Counted from the first letter of the stretch, positions 22,401 to 33,440 are shown. The stretch is 64,000 nucleotides of DNA from Caprella mutica (GCA_947561585.1 CANNZV010000926.1:218539-282538), one strand, 5' to 3'. The notes: generated by a model not told the origin, from the letters alone. Program-made: numbers and translations.

Positions 22401-25400
22401 GTTTATATGAAAAACAGATTCAAATGAGTCTCTTATACAATGTATTCAAAGCTTCGCTCAAAGATATAACAAGAAGACTCAAGAATGTTCTGAAGCGTGC
22501 GTCGTTCTGTCTTCAGACTTGAGGGAATCATTTTCAATAACTTTTGTAGGACCTCAGGAGATGTGCCTCATATGATTAAGTCAATAAATGTTTAATAATA
22601 ATAATCCTTTCTTATACTTCAAAGTGTTGCATCTGATGGAAAAGATTCAAACTGAACGGGAAATCCATAATGTTATGAGGTTATTTAAACTCAACGTTGA
22701 ACAAAATCACGTATGCATAATACAACTTGAATCATTTTAAGTTCTCCCAATCTGCAATTTAAAAAGGGCAATTCTAATGGAACACAGTCACAGTTTAAGC
22801 ATGTTCAAAACAATTAAACAGGTAGTTGAGAGTGTCAACACTACAGGTAGCTGAAAATGTCAACACTCCAGTTAGATAAGGATATTAAGCTTATTTACTA
22901 AGGCGTTAATATCAGTACAGCTAACAAAGGGTGTTAACATTACAGGGTAATTCTCTCACCTAATATTCCTCTGTGTCCCTCTAAGATGGTAAAGTTGACG
23001 TCACATACAGACACAGTGCTGATGTGCAGACTGTCATAGCTTTTCCAAATTCTCAACAAAATGGAGAGATGCTTTGCTGAGCTCATACAAGCTCTGAATC
23101 TAGTTACCTCACACCTGTAATTAGGAAAAAATGAATAACAAGGAAATAGATCTTTGATTTGACGTTGAAATTAATGTCTATTTGCATATTGGACTGTTAA
23201 TTTAAAAAAAAATGTTTATAATTAACTCTGTGTTTTAACAATTTTTCATTATATTTATAACATATAATTGCTGTAGACGTTTGTGAGTGAAGGATCTAAG
23301 TAGTATGTAGGTAGGTTCTTCACCTTATTTACCCTTTAATTGTTGAGCATTCATTGAAAGATCTTCAATAAATTGTAAAAATCATTACAATTTAATAAAG
23401 TAGAGCTAAGAATGTTTTTAATTTTAAACATTTTAAGCAGTTATTTAAATACAAAGCATATGAACAACAATAAAATTAACTAACTTGCTATTCTTGAGCT
23501 GTTCGTAGAATTCTCCATTCAGTGGTTGGTAATTGTAGAAGCTATGTTTGAAGTCAAGCCTGATTTCAATATCATCTTTAAGTATTGACACCAATTGGCC
23601 AAGATTGAAAAAGTCGGTGTCTGTTAAAGACTGAAATAAAGTACACCATATCACAACGCTAGTTTCCCTTTTTTTCATTACTTCAGTCATGGGTCTGATG
23701 TGACGAGTGTGGCGTAAGTAATAGCTACTTCTATCTCTCAGGACATCAGAGACAATTGAGGCGATGGCGGAGTCACAGTTTGAAGAACGAACTAAATCAA
23801 GTAAATACACATCATTAATTTTAAAGTAGTCCCTGAGCACTGTAGTGAATTTGTTGGTGTACTCCGTCAATGATCCATTCGCTGAACTTTCCAAAATCAG
23901 AAGTTTGATGATATTGCCATACCTATTGAGAATAAAGTGAATACATGAATGCAAAGGCAGCCAAACGTCATTTTGGCATATAAATGAAAATAACAACTAT
24001 ATTTACGCGGCTTTTAATTGCCTAACAAATCGACATATGTTTAAATTTCTCTATATAACATCAAGAAAAAAGTTGTGTAGAATAAATCTTTTGACTTTTA
24101 TATTTTGATGAAATACATTATAATACTTCTCTATGACTTATAAAATTCAAAACTATGCAAAAATAACTCTTTCAAATGAATTATACATTCAAACAACCAG
24201 AACTTTTATATAATTTACAAATATAAACTAACTAGGTCCTGCCTAGATCATTTGATCACTGATTCACATCATTGAATGTCCTTCAAAATCTACTTATTCA
24301 TATTTTAAAACTATGATGTACTGTTTTCTATTATTATTCCGAACGTTAAATATAACTCTCACTGATATGAAGTTTATTCACTATTTTATAAATATTTTCA
24401 CTTATAATTGAATGGTATTATAGTTATTTACGTATAATAAACTTCAGTTACCTGTCTATTGCCTTTGGGATATGTTTAGCTTTTTTCGAAAATTTTGTAA
24501 AGAAAACATATCATTTATTGACTTTTAAATAATTTTACAATTTATTTGCTTGCAACAGACGACGAATCCTTATATATATTAACTAATTTGTAGTTATACA
24601 ATAATAAGCAATCGAATGCAATGAAAGTTTTAAAATATTTCATCTGGGTATTTATGAACAATACCTCACCTTTCCACCTCCTCTTTAATATCGAACTTCG
24701 ATTCATCAAGTCCCAACACTTGAAAAAGCTTTGGTAGTTGTTCATCCTGCCGTTGAATTATTTCACCCTTCTTCTCCCTAGGTTTTTTCCTGTCGGAATA
24801 TGAACTTGAACCCTGACTCAGTGAACTGTCATTTTGAAGCTTCTTGATGTTTTTGCTGACGTATTTGGCTGCAAAAAACTCCTGTATAGTTCTGTGCATG
24901 AACTGGTACGACTTATAAAGGGTGAACTTGACTGACTGTTCTGGCGTTAGGATGCAAGATAGTAAACTGTGAATATCTACACCATCAGGCATTCCTTCTA
25001 TTTTCTTGCAATTAGCCACCAGGTTGGAGTAATCGCTTCCTTTCAGGAAGTATTTCTTTGCCTTAAAAAATTTAAAACAGTAGTAACTAAGTTTATTAAC
25101 AACTATTTCAGCAATTCCTTTTGGATCAGGAGCATCTCTAAACTTTCTCGCAATTTCAAACAGAAAATTAGTTCGAACTGCTTCAAAAGCACTATGTTCA
25201 TTCTTCATTTGAGACAATGACACTGGATCATGCTTGAACAAGGATATGAATAGTACCAAGAGAATGGGAGAAGAAAAAACTTCTTTAGCAGCTTCAGTTA
25301 GATTCTCAAAGCTATTTATCAGCTTATCAGTGTCAATAGAATCATCCATCTTACCAGCATAATTTTTCAAGAAGTTCACTTGGTCGATTCGTTCGCTGAT

Positions 25401-26660
25401 GGGTTCGATGAACATTTCTATGAAGTTCAAATTCCTTTCTTGCAGCTCCTTGACAAAATTATTACCTGCATCAACTCGGGAAGAAATAATGCAACTAGCG
25501 TTGTTGCTCTTGCAGAAATCAATGATACTGTCGACAAGATTTCGACTAGTGTTGGTAACTTCGTCGTAGCCGTCAATAAGGAAAATTAATCCTTCCACAA
25601 TTTTAAATGCTTCGTAGATATCACACTCAGGTGAAAGGAAATCTTTAAGACATTCTCTAAGAAAAGCCGCAAGATTTGTCTGTTTCTCATATCTGCATTC
25701 AAGGTAAATAGGAATCTTGTATTTCTCTATTTTTTCATACCTCGGTGAACTACCATAAACAGATGTCTGTAAAATATCCTTACACATTTCCCGCATCAAA
25801 GTTGTTTTCCCTGAACCCGGAGCTCCATTTATAATAACAAACTTTTCATGTTTGTTGTTACATATTTCAGTACAGGGAAAAAGAACTTTGTTGTGTTTAT
25901 CTATTCTACCTTCACTACTTATTGATAAGTAAGAGCGCTGGAAGATCTTAGAAGTATCTACTTTTTTAGAACTACCTGGCAGATGAACAGAGAACTTTGG
26001 TGAATATCTCTCTAACATGTTTGATGGGACTTCTTTGGCAATGATTTCAGCGATATACTTCACTCTGTTTTCATAGAAGTGTGTTGTGTCATGAAGAACT
26101 TTGTTAAACTCATTATCTAAGAGTATTTGCTTTTCATCAATTTCAGTTTGATTTTTACCGTACAGTATGCCACCAGCTCTGATACATTCTCTCATTGTTT
26201 CTTTCATCTTATCAATGTGCGAGTCTTTAACAGCTTGGTCCAACGCATGACTCACATCATTTCTGAAGGATTTGATTTCTTTGAGGAGACTCTCCACTGA
26301 GTAAGAATCTTTGATTCGTTTCTCATACTCTTTGCTTCCAGTAGGACTAATTCTATTAGAGCAGAGAATATGGATAAAATCATGCAGAGCTGTTATGTCA
26401 AAGTCAGAGAAAGAATCTTTATCAAGTTTGGATTTATTGTCTTTTAACCATTTTGAGAAATTTTTCTTCCTAATTTTTTCTCCAATTTTTAGATAATTGA
26501 AATGATCTATTATTTTGACACCATCAGGCTTTTCGAATCCCCAGTCAATTATGATTCGATAGACCAAAGGTCCGCAGTTAAATTTCACCAAATCATTTCT
26601 CAGTAAATCAAGATTGGTGCGAGTTATTCCTAATTTGGTCATTTCCTTTGAAGAATACAT
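16399..26660 (-). CDS. HEPN-NACHT-LRR receptor-like gene (spliced, 7 coding exons)
   Basis: Join of 26660-24670, 23922-23485, 23114-22960, 17648-17501, 17316-17191, 16603-16564 and 16404-16399, about 967 residues. The product has a HEPN-like N-terminus (RNDVSH, 133-138), a NACHT NTPase (GAPGSGKTT 279-287; FLIDGYDE 360-367; IISSR 391-395), a NACHT-associated helical end (FMHRTIQEFFAAKY 587-600), a helical region and leucine-rich-like exons. This is the layout of an NLR: ligand sensing by the C-terminus, NTP-driven oligomerisation, and output by the N-terminus. All exon phases agree, and each junction has GT donors (GTGAGG, GTTAGT, GTGAGA, GTGAGT x3) and AG acceptors. The ATG is fixed by an in-frame TGA just upstream and lies 19 bp after a good acceptor (tttcttctttcaatag), so a 5' UTR exon is likely. 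Intron 3 is 5.3 kb and full of transposons; extra exons there cannot be excluded. A paralogue end is at 62535-62729. Function as a sensor is inference. Confidence 0.75.
16564..16603 (-). CDS. exon 6, 40 bp
   Basis: Acceptor 'cttacag' precedes 16603 and donor GTGAGT begins at 16563. It codes 13 residues after a split Trp codon (MNGDQSRNLELHL). A paralogous exon of the same 40-bp length with VNEDKSRNLELYL is at 62690-62729; conservation of frame, length and both splice sites supports it. Confidence 0.65.
16606..16985. repeat. 54-bp minisatellite inside intron 5
   Basis: Six units plus a partial one, each opening 'gtaagtaaataaaagtgaga' and ending 'attgggttaacat'. The first unit begins inside the acceptor of exon 6. 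The paralogue at 62731-62790 has a single unit, so the array grew here after the genes split. Confidence 0.95.
17157..17190. repeat. (TCAC)n microsatellite over a splice donor
   Basis: Tandem ctca units read (GTGA)n on the minus strand. The exon 5 donor GTGAGT is its first unit, so changes in repeat number would keep a donor in place. Confidence 0.85.
17191..17316 (-). CDS. exon 5: leucine-rich repeat-like
   Basis: Acceptor 'cattgtttttcag' precedes 17316. SIQLDNCNLADSDTNELLNML matches the LxLxxCxL...LLxxL pattern of NLR-type leucine-rich repeats. The donor GTGAGT at 17190 is the first unit of a (GTGA)n tract, so several equivalent donors lie side by side; only the first avoids the in-frame TGA. 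Confidence 0.7.
17501..17648 (-). CDS. exon 4
   Basis: Acceptor 'tttatattgcag' precedes 17648; donor GTGAGT begins at 17500. It has 148 bases, codes for 48 full codons (LMVKYTDDCPSVG...YNILKYICPKSK) and fits the phase of exon 3. Without splicing at the donor the frame meets TGA at once. It sits next to a MITE at 17668-17849. Confidence 0.7.
17668..17849. mobile_element. aggtacgttttgcatgcag MITE, copy A
   Basis: Terminal inverted repeats 'aggtacgttttgcatgcag' and '...aacatacct' lie between TTA on both sides (17665-17667, 17850-17852). Inside, 'gcgatcat' and its complement recur. A 3-bp TTA duplication with GG-rich ends suggests a PIF/Harbinger-like MITE. It lies in intron 3, 20 bp upstream of exon 4. 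Confidence 0.7.
18112..20290 (+). pseudogene. dead Jockey-like LINE
   Basis: The sequence is richer in GC than its surroundings. Endonuclease remnants read KIKGIKSKQQKLKTFMKTN and NITAIKETALKSASNTLKIAGY, then (after a stop) LIMFISTDIKYTSITEAT. Reverse-transcriptase remnants follow near 19430-19770: KIIPILKPNK, HGFKELH, GVPQDSFLP. Stops and frameshifts break it throughout. It lies antisense inside intron 3 of the HEPN-NACHT gene. Confidence 0.75.
20286..20349. repeat. 22-bp tandem repeat, three copies
   Basis: 'agctaccagtagaggataga' recurs three times with 22-bp spacing, right after the LINE; possibly its 3' tail. Confidence 0.7.
20350..20815. other. intron 3 sequence, unassigned
   Basis: GC is higher than in the flanks, which suggests old element-derived sequence, but I recognise no protein. 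Confidence 0.35.
20984..21178. mobile_element. aggtacgttttgcatgcag MITE, copy B
   Basis: The same family as 17668-17849. Ends 'ggtacgttttgcatgcagcg' and '...aatgcaaaacgtacct' are inverted, with TTA at 20981-20983 and 21179-21181. This copy is the better preserved. Confidence 0.75.
21190..21353. mobile_element. 164-bp mariner-type MITE
   Basis: Inverted ends CAGCGTGTCCGCAAAAAATG and CATTTTTTGCGGACACACTG lie between TA dinucleotides. It has no coding capacity. Confidence 0.85.
21486..22822 (+). pseudogene. dead mariner-like transposon
   Basis: Long inverted ends of roughly 150 bp: 'ttgctttgaacatgcttta' on the left matches the complement of 'aagcatgttcaaaacaat' on the right. Between them is a broken transposase frame with SQDLNPLYFHI, corresponding to the SPDLNPxDFxL segment of mariner transposases, followed by a C-terminal helix-like part. 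Stops and frameshifts are frequent. It lies antisense inside intron 3 of the HEPN-NACHT gene. Confidence 0.65.
22960..23114 (-). CDS. exon 3: leucine-rich-like segment
   Basis: Acceptor 'tttcctaattacag' precedes 23114; donor GTGAGA begins at 22959. It has 155 bases, open in the one frame that fits exon 2 (starts CEVTRFRACM, ends FTILEGHRGIL). Segments such as KHLSILLRIW and DSLHISTVSVCDVNF have leucine-rich repeat spacing. Confidence 0.7.
23485..23922 (-). CDS. exon 2: helical linker region
   Basis: Acceptor 'ttctcaatag' precedes 23922; donor GTTAGT begins at 23484. The exon has 438 bases, phase 2 in and phase 2 out, and codes for 146 residues such as YGNIIKLLILESS and NLGQLVSILKDDIEI. It is the expected helical region between NACHT and the leucine-rich part. 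The open frame continues past both splice sites but loses protein-like character there. Confidence 0.75.
24670..26660 (-). CDS. exon 1: HEPN-like + NACHT domains
   Basis: This exon has 1991 bases coding for 663 residues plus two bases. Residues about 20-200 are helical and hydrophilic and contain R133-N-D-V-S-H138, the Rx4H signature of HEPN ribonuclease folds; DZIP3-type HEPN domains precede NACHT in several invertebrate proteins. NACHT spans about 240-605: Walker A G279-T287, Walker B with D363-G-Y-D-E367, sensor-1-like S393-S-R395, and the C-terminal FMH..QEFFAA motif. A low-complexity Ser/Lys stretch follows at 611-640. The exon ends GAAAG followed by GTGAGG (24669), where an in-frame TGA would otherwise stop it at 664 residues; unspliced transcripts would give that shorter form. 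Confidence 0.85.
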
Positions 26661-26983
26661 TTTTCAGGAGTACAATCTATTGAAAGAAGAAAAAGAAAAA
26701 AATGATGAATAATGACTATTTAGTAACTTAATGGTTACCATCTATTATCTGTTGTACCATACATTGGATAAATTCATTTATAGAGTGCTCATATATATAC
26801 ATATATACTCATCCTAATACTCGTTGACATCATTCGATATTTAGCAAAAGTGTCACATTACATGATTCAGGATCAAACGATACAAATCTTAGATTGGTAA
26901 CTTTTGCGCAACAAATCTACATGTAGACATTTTGGTACAGAAATGAATGCAATACTTATGGAGGAATTAAATGAATGTCTTAA
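26661..26983. promoter_or_regulatory. upstream of HEPN-NACHT start
   Basis: On the minus strand 'ttcttctttcaatag' ends 19 bp before the ATG, and a TGA in frame lies two codons before it. The start is therefore probably in a second exon, after a 5' UTR intron. No further promoter signals are claimed. Confidence 0.45.
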
Positions 26984-27758
26984 GGTCCACTGAAGCAAAA
27001 TTATTTATTGCTTAAACCCTCTAGACTGACTGAGGAGTTTAAGCTCGACAAACCGAATTCATTCTATATAATAACCTTATTTATATCAATCATGGGTAAA
27101 TAAAATTTTCCCCAGTATATTAATATGATAAAAGCTATCAACTGTCAAAAAATCATTTAATTCGAGCAGCTGGTTTCAAAAATATCATTGTGTAAAGAAT
27201 CCTCTCAAATTTTGTCAGTCCAATTAGGGTTAATCAATGAAGCTTTTTCTTATCATTTTGCCGCAAACCTCATGAAATTTGATAGCCTATTTTTAATTTT
27301 ATATGCTTTTGAAGATTTTCATAATAAGAAATCTGTAATACCTATTTTACTTCCGACTTTCTAATTTTAAGTCAAAAAAAAAAGAATGTACATCATTTGT
27401 TCTGAATGTCAACTAGGTATTAGGTATAATATATTAATTTAATATTCGTGTAAATCAATAACTTTGGATGAAGTTACTACAGAAACATTTACATACTTCA
27501 GGAAAAAATTTATAGATTTGTTTGTATATACAATTTGTAATCAAAAAAAAAAAGAGTATATATTCTTCTTTTTCATCCTCAAGTTAGTGTTTCGTTCAAT
27601 TATTGTTTCACATAGAGTATTAAAAACTTTAAAATATAATAATAAAATTAGGTATACGCTGAACCGAATTGTATGCGGTTTGCAGAATAACGATCCTAGA
27701 CTTTAGTTTTACACTATTATCTAATAAACTTATTTTTTCTAGGACCTGAAGATGATAT
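26984..27758 (-). mobile_element. old relic of the TTAA MITE
   Basis: It shares the order of motifs with 3384-3973 and 4117-4715: 'ggtccactgaagcaaa', 'gcaaacctcatgaaattt', 'ttttacttccgactttctaa', 'gtatgcggtttgcagaataa', with TTAA near both ends (26980, 27759). It is longer (775 bp) because of inserted sequence and is clearly more diverged. Confidence 0.65.
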
Positions 27759-29245
27759 TTAACACATTTCTTGCGACAGCATTGAGGAGACTCAATGTTT
27801 TTTTTTTATAAGGATAGAAATTTGAAACTTCACGTTTTGAAAAACGTTTTGTATTATGAGCAATGCAGAAATTCTTAGAAACATTGTACGACCCCCCTTT
27901 CTAATCCCCCGTGGGGGTACTTCGTAAAAATTGTTATTTCTCACAAGCTAAACGAGATAGAAACAACCCGATTTCGGAAATTAATTCCTGAGACATTTTC
28001 ACATAATTGCTATTTGGGTTTTTCTTATTTTTTGCATTCAGTTTTTTTTTATTTTGAAATATAAAAAAAATCATTTATTATATTTTTTTAAAAGATCTAT
28101 ATGCAATAAATAAAAAAAAACTTAAATAGCAAATGTACCTTATATATAACTGATCAATATGCACTTTACAGATTATAACTAAGTTACCTATAACCAAAGA
28201 AATAGGCTTTTGAATTTTGAAAATGCTACTTTTCACGACAGGGCAATTTGTCCACAGAAGAAGACACTCACCTTCCCCCCTTAGTTTTAGGTATACGTTT
28301 CACTTTAGTTAGTTTTATAAGTACTAATACAAAGTTGTACTCACCATCATCCTTTATTTCTTTTTTCATTGTTTCATATTAGAACATAAGAAAAAATTAT
28401 GAAAAAAAATCAATTTTTGACCATTGAGTACAGTAGCGCACATGTACGTTTGTGAGCGTGTAGTTCACCTACGAAGCATACGATCATCTTGAAATTTTGC
28501 GTACATCGTCTCTACACAATATTCTTTCACATTAGAACATAAAAAAAATTGTGAAAAAATCAATTTTTGACCATCATAATTTCAGTTTAATTTAGACAGG
28601 AAAATTTTAATTTTTATTAGTAGACTTTTCCATATTTCATGTACAATATATGCTTCTTTAGGATATAAATACACACTTTTAAAAGAAATAATAGTTGAAG
28701 AGAAAAAGCTTTGATCTTCTATTGTAAAAAAAAATAATGTGAACCACCGGTGGGTCACATCGTATGAGACGATTTAAATAATTCTGATATATTTTATATT
28801 TCTAAAATCTGTTTATATATCTGTGTACAAAATGTGAAATACATTACTTCCCAGTTTTGTGATGCTTTCATTCTGAAAATTTCAAGAATAACCACGATAT
28901 TCAATATTCTATTCTAATATAAACAACAGTTCCGCTGCCTCTGCTCCGCACCATTTGAAACTTGCGCAATCTCAAGGTTGCGCTGCACGCTTTCAAACCC
29001 CTTTAACTCCTCGATGCCGAGCGTGCGTTGATACCTTCATTTTATTGATTATGAATTCGAATCGTCCCAAACTCCCATACCAGGTCATTGAACATTGAAC
29101 AATCATGAGGTGTACAGTACAACCAACTAGTGGATAAAACTAACCACATAAAGGCCCTATAGGTTGAAAATTCAAAGCAATCGTCAATAATTTCTTTTCA
29201 CCATTGTTGAGTTTTTCATTGTAATCTTCATATGTTTTATAAGTA
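27759..29245. other. no recognisable gene
   Basis: AT-rich with A/T runs. 'acattagaacataaaaaaaa' and 'gaaaaaatcaatttttgacc' appear twice (about 28375-28420 and 28530-28575). A short GC-richer patch lies at about 28930-29040. Nothing coding is supported. Confidence 0.4.
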
Positions 29246-29247
29246 TA

Positions 29248-30402
29248 CAGAGTGGCGCAAAAAAAAGGAAACCTATTTTCAAATTAGTTTATTTTACAAA
29301 CTATCAAAGCTAGAAACAGAGTTTTATTCATTTACTTTTTCTGCATCTATCTTGATAATCTGTTAGAAGTTATGCAAAAAATTGAACATCCTGCAGCGAA
29401 TTAATGAAGGTAAATAAAAAGGGCACACAAAAAAGTTCATAAAAGGAATAACTTATTTCCATGTGGTAATAGTAAAAATTAAATCCTACCATTTTTAATT
29501 CAATTAACGCTTTTGCTATTTGACTCTTTGATTCATGGAAATACATCTTCACCAATAACGATGTCCTCTACAATATTTGCATTTTTTTGTAGAAATCATT
29601 TTGCAAAATTTAGACAGTGCGGTTAATCAGTTCTAAGAGTTCAATGCTTTTGGAAAGGATAATATCTCAAATCGTGTTTAACAATTCGGTGAAATGTGTC
29701 TTAAATGAAATCAAATCCATACCTTCTGATTGATATTTTTTTGTTCTCAATAAGCTGTTCATGAAAAAGATTATTGTTTTCAAGTGTTCATTCTTTTCTT
29801 CTGCGACATGATTGCTTTTTGTTCAAATTTAAAGCGGTTTCTTCAGTTTTGAACTTATTAACATTCGTAAATACGGTTTAATAATTGGTGGAAATCTTTC
29901 CAGAAAGCGTTGTTCAAAATGAAGTTGAACCTGTTTAAAGTTTCCAGTGTCAAATAGAGAACAAATTTGTCACATAAAAAACTCTTTGTTCTTTTAAAAG
30001 CTACATTTTGAGGGTTTCGAATAGGAAATAAAAATTAACGGCGAAATTATTTTTATAAATATCCTTTTTTCTAAAAACCAATTTTGAAATGGTAATTTTT
30101 TTTTTATTATTTTATCTTATTTGTAAAGAAATAGTAGAATTTAAAGTTTTTACATCCATATAAAATGAATTATACCTATTATGAATTTTTTTCGTATATT
30201 TCGTCCTTGCGCAAGCGCTTTTTATTTCTATTTTTTTAACTCGCTGCAGGATGTTCAATTTTTGTCGTAACTTTTAACAGATCATCAAGATATATGCAAA
30301 TTGACCAAACGAATAAAACTGTGTTTTTAGAAATTCTCTAGCTTTTACAGTTTGTAAAATAAACAAATTTGAAAATGGGTTTCCTTTTTTTTCGCCACCC
30401 TG
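29248..30402. mobile_element. 1.15-kb mariner-type element, non-autonomous
   Basis: Ends CAGAGTGGCGCAAAAAAAAG and ...TTTTTTTTCGCCACCCTG are inverted and lie between TA dinucleotides. The inverted repeats extend about 150 bp inward, including 'cctgcagcgaatta' and 'taactcgctgcagg'. No transposase frame remains inside. Confidence 0.8.
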
Positions 30403-31430
30403 TATATAAATGAAGATTATTTTGAAACTCTCAACATGTATAGTATTCGATTTCATAATGAAGAAAATAAGAGGTATAAAAACACTCTCGAGATTGTGCA
30501 AATCGGAAAACGGCGCGAAACACATCGACTGAGACAGAATGTCTAAGGGGGCCATCTCCTTAAAATAAAATCGTTTATTAATTATTTATTAATTAATGTA
30601 CAAATTTGAAATTTTTACGGTTAGTGCAACTACTCAAATGGACTATTTTTCTTATGATTTTTTTTTTTTTCACTTTGCCCTCTTCACCCCCACCCGTCAA
30701 AAAAACTAATTAGGGGGATACTTTCAGAAGGCATCAACTCATACAATTTTCAAGCTAGTTTCATCTAGTTCAGAATTTAGTTGTCTAGAGAGTTACAGAC
30801 CTATTTCTTCAAGTTCGTTAAAGAAAAATTGTAAAGAAGTTTTTTCTGAATAAATTCAATAAGATCGATTTTGTTTCATATATCTCATAATACCTCCTCA
30901 CACATTGTGAAATTTGAAAAAAAAAACGTTTATAAGTTTGTGAGCAATTCAAACCCCATGTCTCCAGCGCAAAAACTGTAAGAGTTGATGCCTTTTGCAG
31001 TCCAAAAAATGAACTTTTCATGAGAGCCAATTAAATATTTTTTTCGGAAGACAGTTGTATAACTTAAATAACTCTGGCTTCATATATCAGCGTGGAGACT
31101 CTTATTTCGGTGTTTTGTTCTCTTTTTACTGCATCTTGACAACAAATCAGTTGATGCGAGATCCAAATTAACCTTCAATACCTGTACTGACATGTGTTTT
31201 TACAGACCTGACAGGTATAATTTACGCTATTGTCCATCTGTTTATGAAGCACATCTAGATTGTTTTCAGCTCTAATATTTTAACGTACGTTATATGAGAT
31301 CATTTTGTGCAAAAAAAAATTCGATTTTTTTTTTCAAATATAAGGGAGAAGGTTTCCTTGAATAGGTACTCATTTGAGTGAGATTGAGTTAAAACCCTAT
31401 GTATTTCATTAAAGCTTGAAGGGAGAGTGT
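30403..31430. other. no recognisable feature
   Basis: AT-rich sequence with long A/T runs; nothing supported. Confidence 0.4.
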
Positions 31431-31434
31431 GCGA

Positions 31435-31720
31435 ACTTATAAAATCGGTTGGAAATTATTCCAGATTTTCAGTTATTCTCCGAATTTTCGTTTTTTCTCT
31501 GGACTTTCATCTTATTTCTGGATTTTAAATTTTCCGAATCTTCAGTTTCCAGGATTCTTGATAATTTCGAATCTTGGATACTGTGTTTTTCTGGAATATG
31601 TAATTCCCAGACTCTTTAACAAATCATCCTTTTTGTCGGATTTTAGGGCTTCTTCTGGATATTATTCCGCAATTTTTTTCTCGGTTATTCCAGATGTTTT
31701 AGATTTTCTCTTCATTCCGA
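31435..31720. repeat. degenerate ttctggattttc minisatellite
   Basis: Loose repeats of about 20 bp such as 'ttctccgaattttcg', 'ttctctggactttcatc' and 'ttctggattttaaatttt'. The open frame here is a product of the repeat. Confidence 0.5.
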
Positions 31721-31795
31721 AATAGTAAGTAAATTCAAAAGAAACCCCGCCCCCTATGACGTAAAAAAACTGCGGTTGAAAACAACTGTGCAAAG

Positions 31796-32974
31796 GGTAC
31801 ACGGAAAACTGCCAGGCGGAAAACTGCCGAAGCGGAAAACTGCCAGGCGGAAAACTGCCAAGCGGAAAACTGCCAGTCACTTATTGGCAATATATTTATT
31901 TTTTACTTTTGATAAACACATTCTAAGAACATTTTAATTCATAAAAAACAGCGTTAGCCATTCTTCAAGGGATTAAGGAGACATTCATTTTTTACAGTTA
32001 TAACTAAAGTATATAGATTATTGGATTACTTATCATTCAATGGAAAATAGTATTTCAACAAGGCTACTTTATTAAACACACAGTAAATCAAATTAAGTAC
32101 ACACAAAGAAATTATAATTTCCATTTTAACTTATTTGTTAAATCACGTACATTTTAAAAACATGTATATATTTATATATCTACATATATAGGATTTTATA
32201 TGTTTATAAGATATATAATTTATATCTTGTATATTATAAATTAAGTGTATGTTAAATCACCTATATGTATGTTCAATATTTATTACATTTACAATATTAT
32301 TCTCCATACCATCAACACCTTCATTTTTACAATTTTCATTTATATGTAAAAGTATTATTAATTTATACTCAATCCAATTCGATCGAGTGAAATTGTCAGA
32401 GAATTAGGTTGGTAGTATCAGTTTGATAATCATAGACATAGATGTTGTGTTGCAAATTCTAAATATTTCACAAAAATCGATCGAATTTGTTTTATAATGA
32501 GTACAAGCGAATATTAAGCTTGAAGGCTTGTTCAATTATCAAATTATAAACAAAATGAAATAATTAGACACTAAACCCATTATGAAATGATATTTTAGAG
32601 ATGAGTTGTGTAAACAAAGAAATTGTACTCTTTCCCTAATATGTACAATCATTTCTTTGATTCTTCTTCTTTTAGTATTTTCTATGAAAGGTTTTATTTT
32701 TTAATTTATATCATGTATTTGATTTTTACTGTAATATTTATATACTAGTATATTTTATGTATTTTTCTAATGACGAAAAACTATGTTTTTGTTTTGTATA
32801 CTAAGAAAAAAAGAATGTTTCAATAACTCCATTTAACTAAGAGCGAACGTCGTTTTTTTCTAAATCAAAATGTTATTACTGACTAAAGTCATCAAATTCA
32901 GTAAGTGACTGTCAGTTTTCCGCCTGGCAGTTTTCCGCTTCGGCAGTTTTCCGCCTGGCAGTTTTCCGGACACC
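31796..32974. mobile_element. foldback-like element, aaaactgccaggcgg words
   Basis: Left end GGTACACGGAAAACTGCC and right end (complement) GGTGTCCGGAAAACTGCC. Each end carries three to five tandem words 'aggcggaaaactgcc'. The element is flanked by the 8-bp direct repeat GTGCAAAG (31788-31795 and 32975-32982), so the boundaries are exact. The interior is AT-rich and non-coding. A partial inverted copy is at 40694-41730. Confidence 0.9.
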
Positions 32975-33313
32975 GTGCAAAGTACCCCTCGTACAAAACT
33001 CCCTGTGAAATAAATCCCCTTACCAAAAGCCCCATGAGCAAGAAGAAAACAAGTAGAAAAAACGGTACAAGAAACATCAGATCAATAACCCTTTACTGTG
33101 TTAGTTTCTCAATTTCTTCAAGTTTAGCTCTTGAAATTGAAAGATTTTTCCACATATTAAAATTTTCAATATCATTGAACATGATCCGTTCGTTAAGTTA
33201 AGATCCTATTTTGTAATTAACTTCATATTCTGCCTTTGTTGTTCAAGTCTCAATCTCTGAAGTCTCTTGAGGCAGCTTAATAAAGGCTTTTTGAAGATAG
33301 TTCCGATATGTCT

Positions 33314-33440
33314 GGCTCTAGTCTGGTTTTCCGAAAACAAATTCACCAAAAACTAATTCACCTAACCGAATTCTCCGAATATGTGTTTGCCGAATCCTGT
33401 ATTTGTCGAAAATTGATTTACCGAAATACGGATTAGCCAA
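33314..33440 (+). mobile_element. foldback-like element end, ccgaaaacaaattcacc words
   Basis: It opens 'ggctctagtctgg', then carries tandem words such as 'ccgaaaacaaattcacc' and 'ccgaattctccgaat'. The same type of words occurs in the element at 35326-36241. No certain partner end was found. Confidence 0.45.

Larger units (their letters stand above)
20820..22955. repeat. degenerate ctacaggtagctgagagtgt repeat, split by insertions
   Basis: Units of about 25 bp with 'gtgttaacactacaggtagc' and 'tgagagtgt' occur at 20820-20983, at 21354-21390 and at 22815-22955. They are one original intronic array later separated by the three elements at 20984-21178, 21190-21353 and 21486-22822. Confidence 0.65.
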
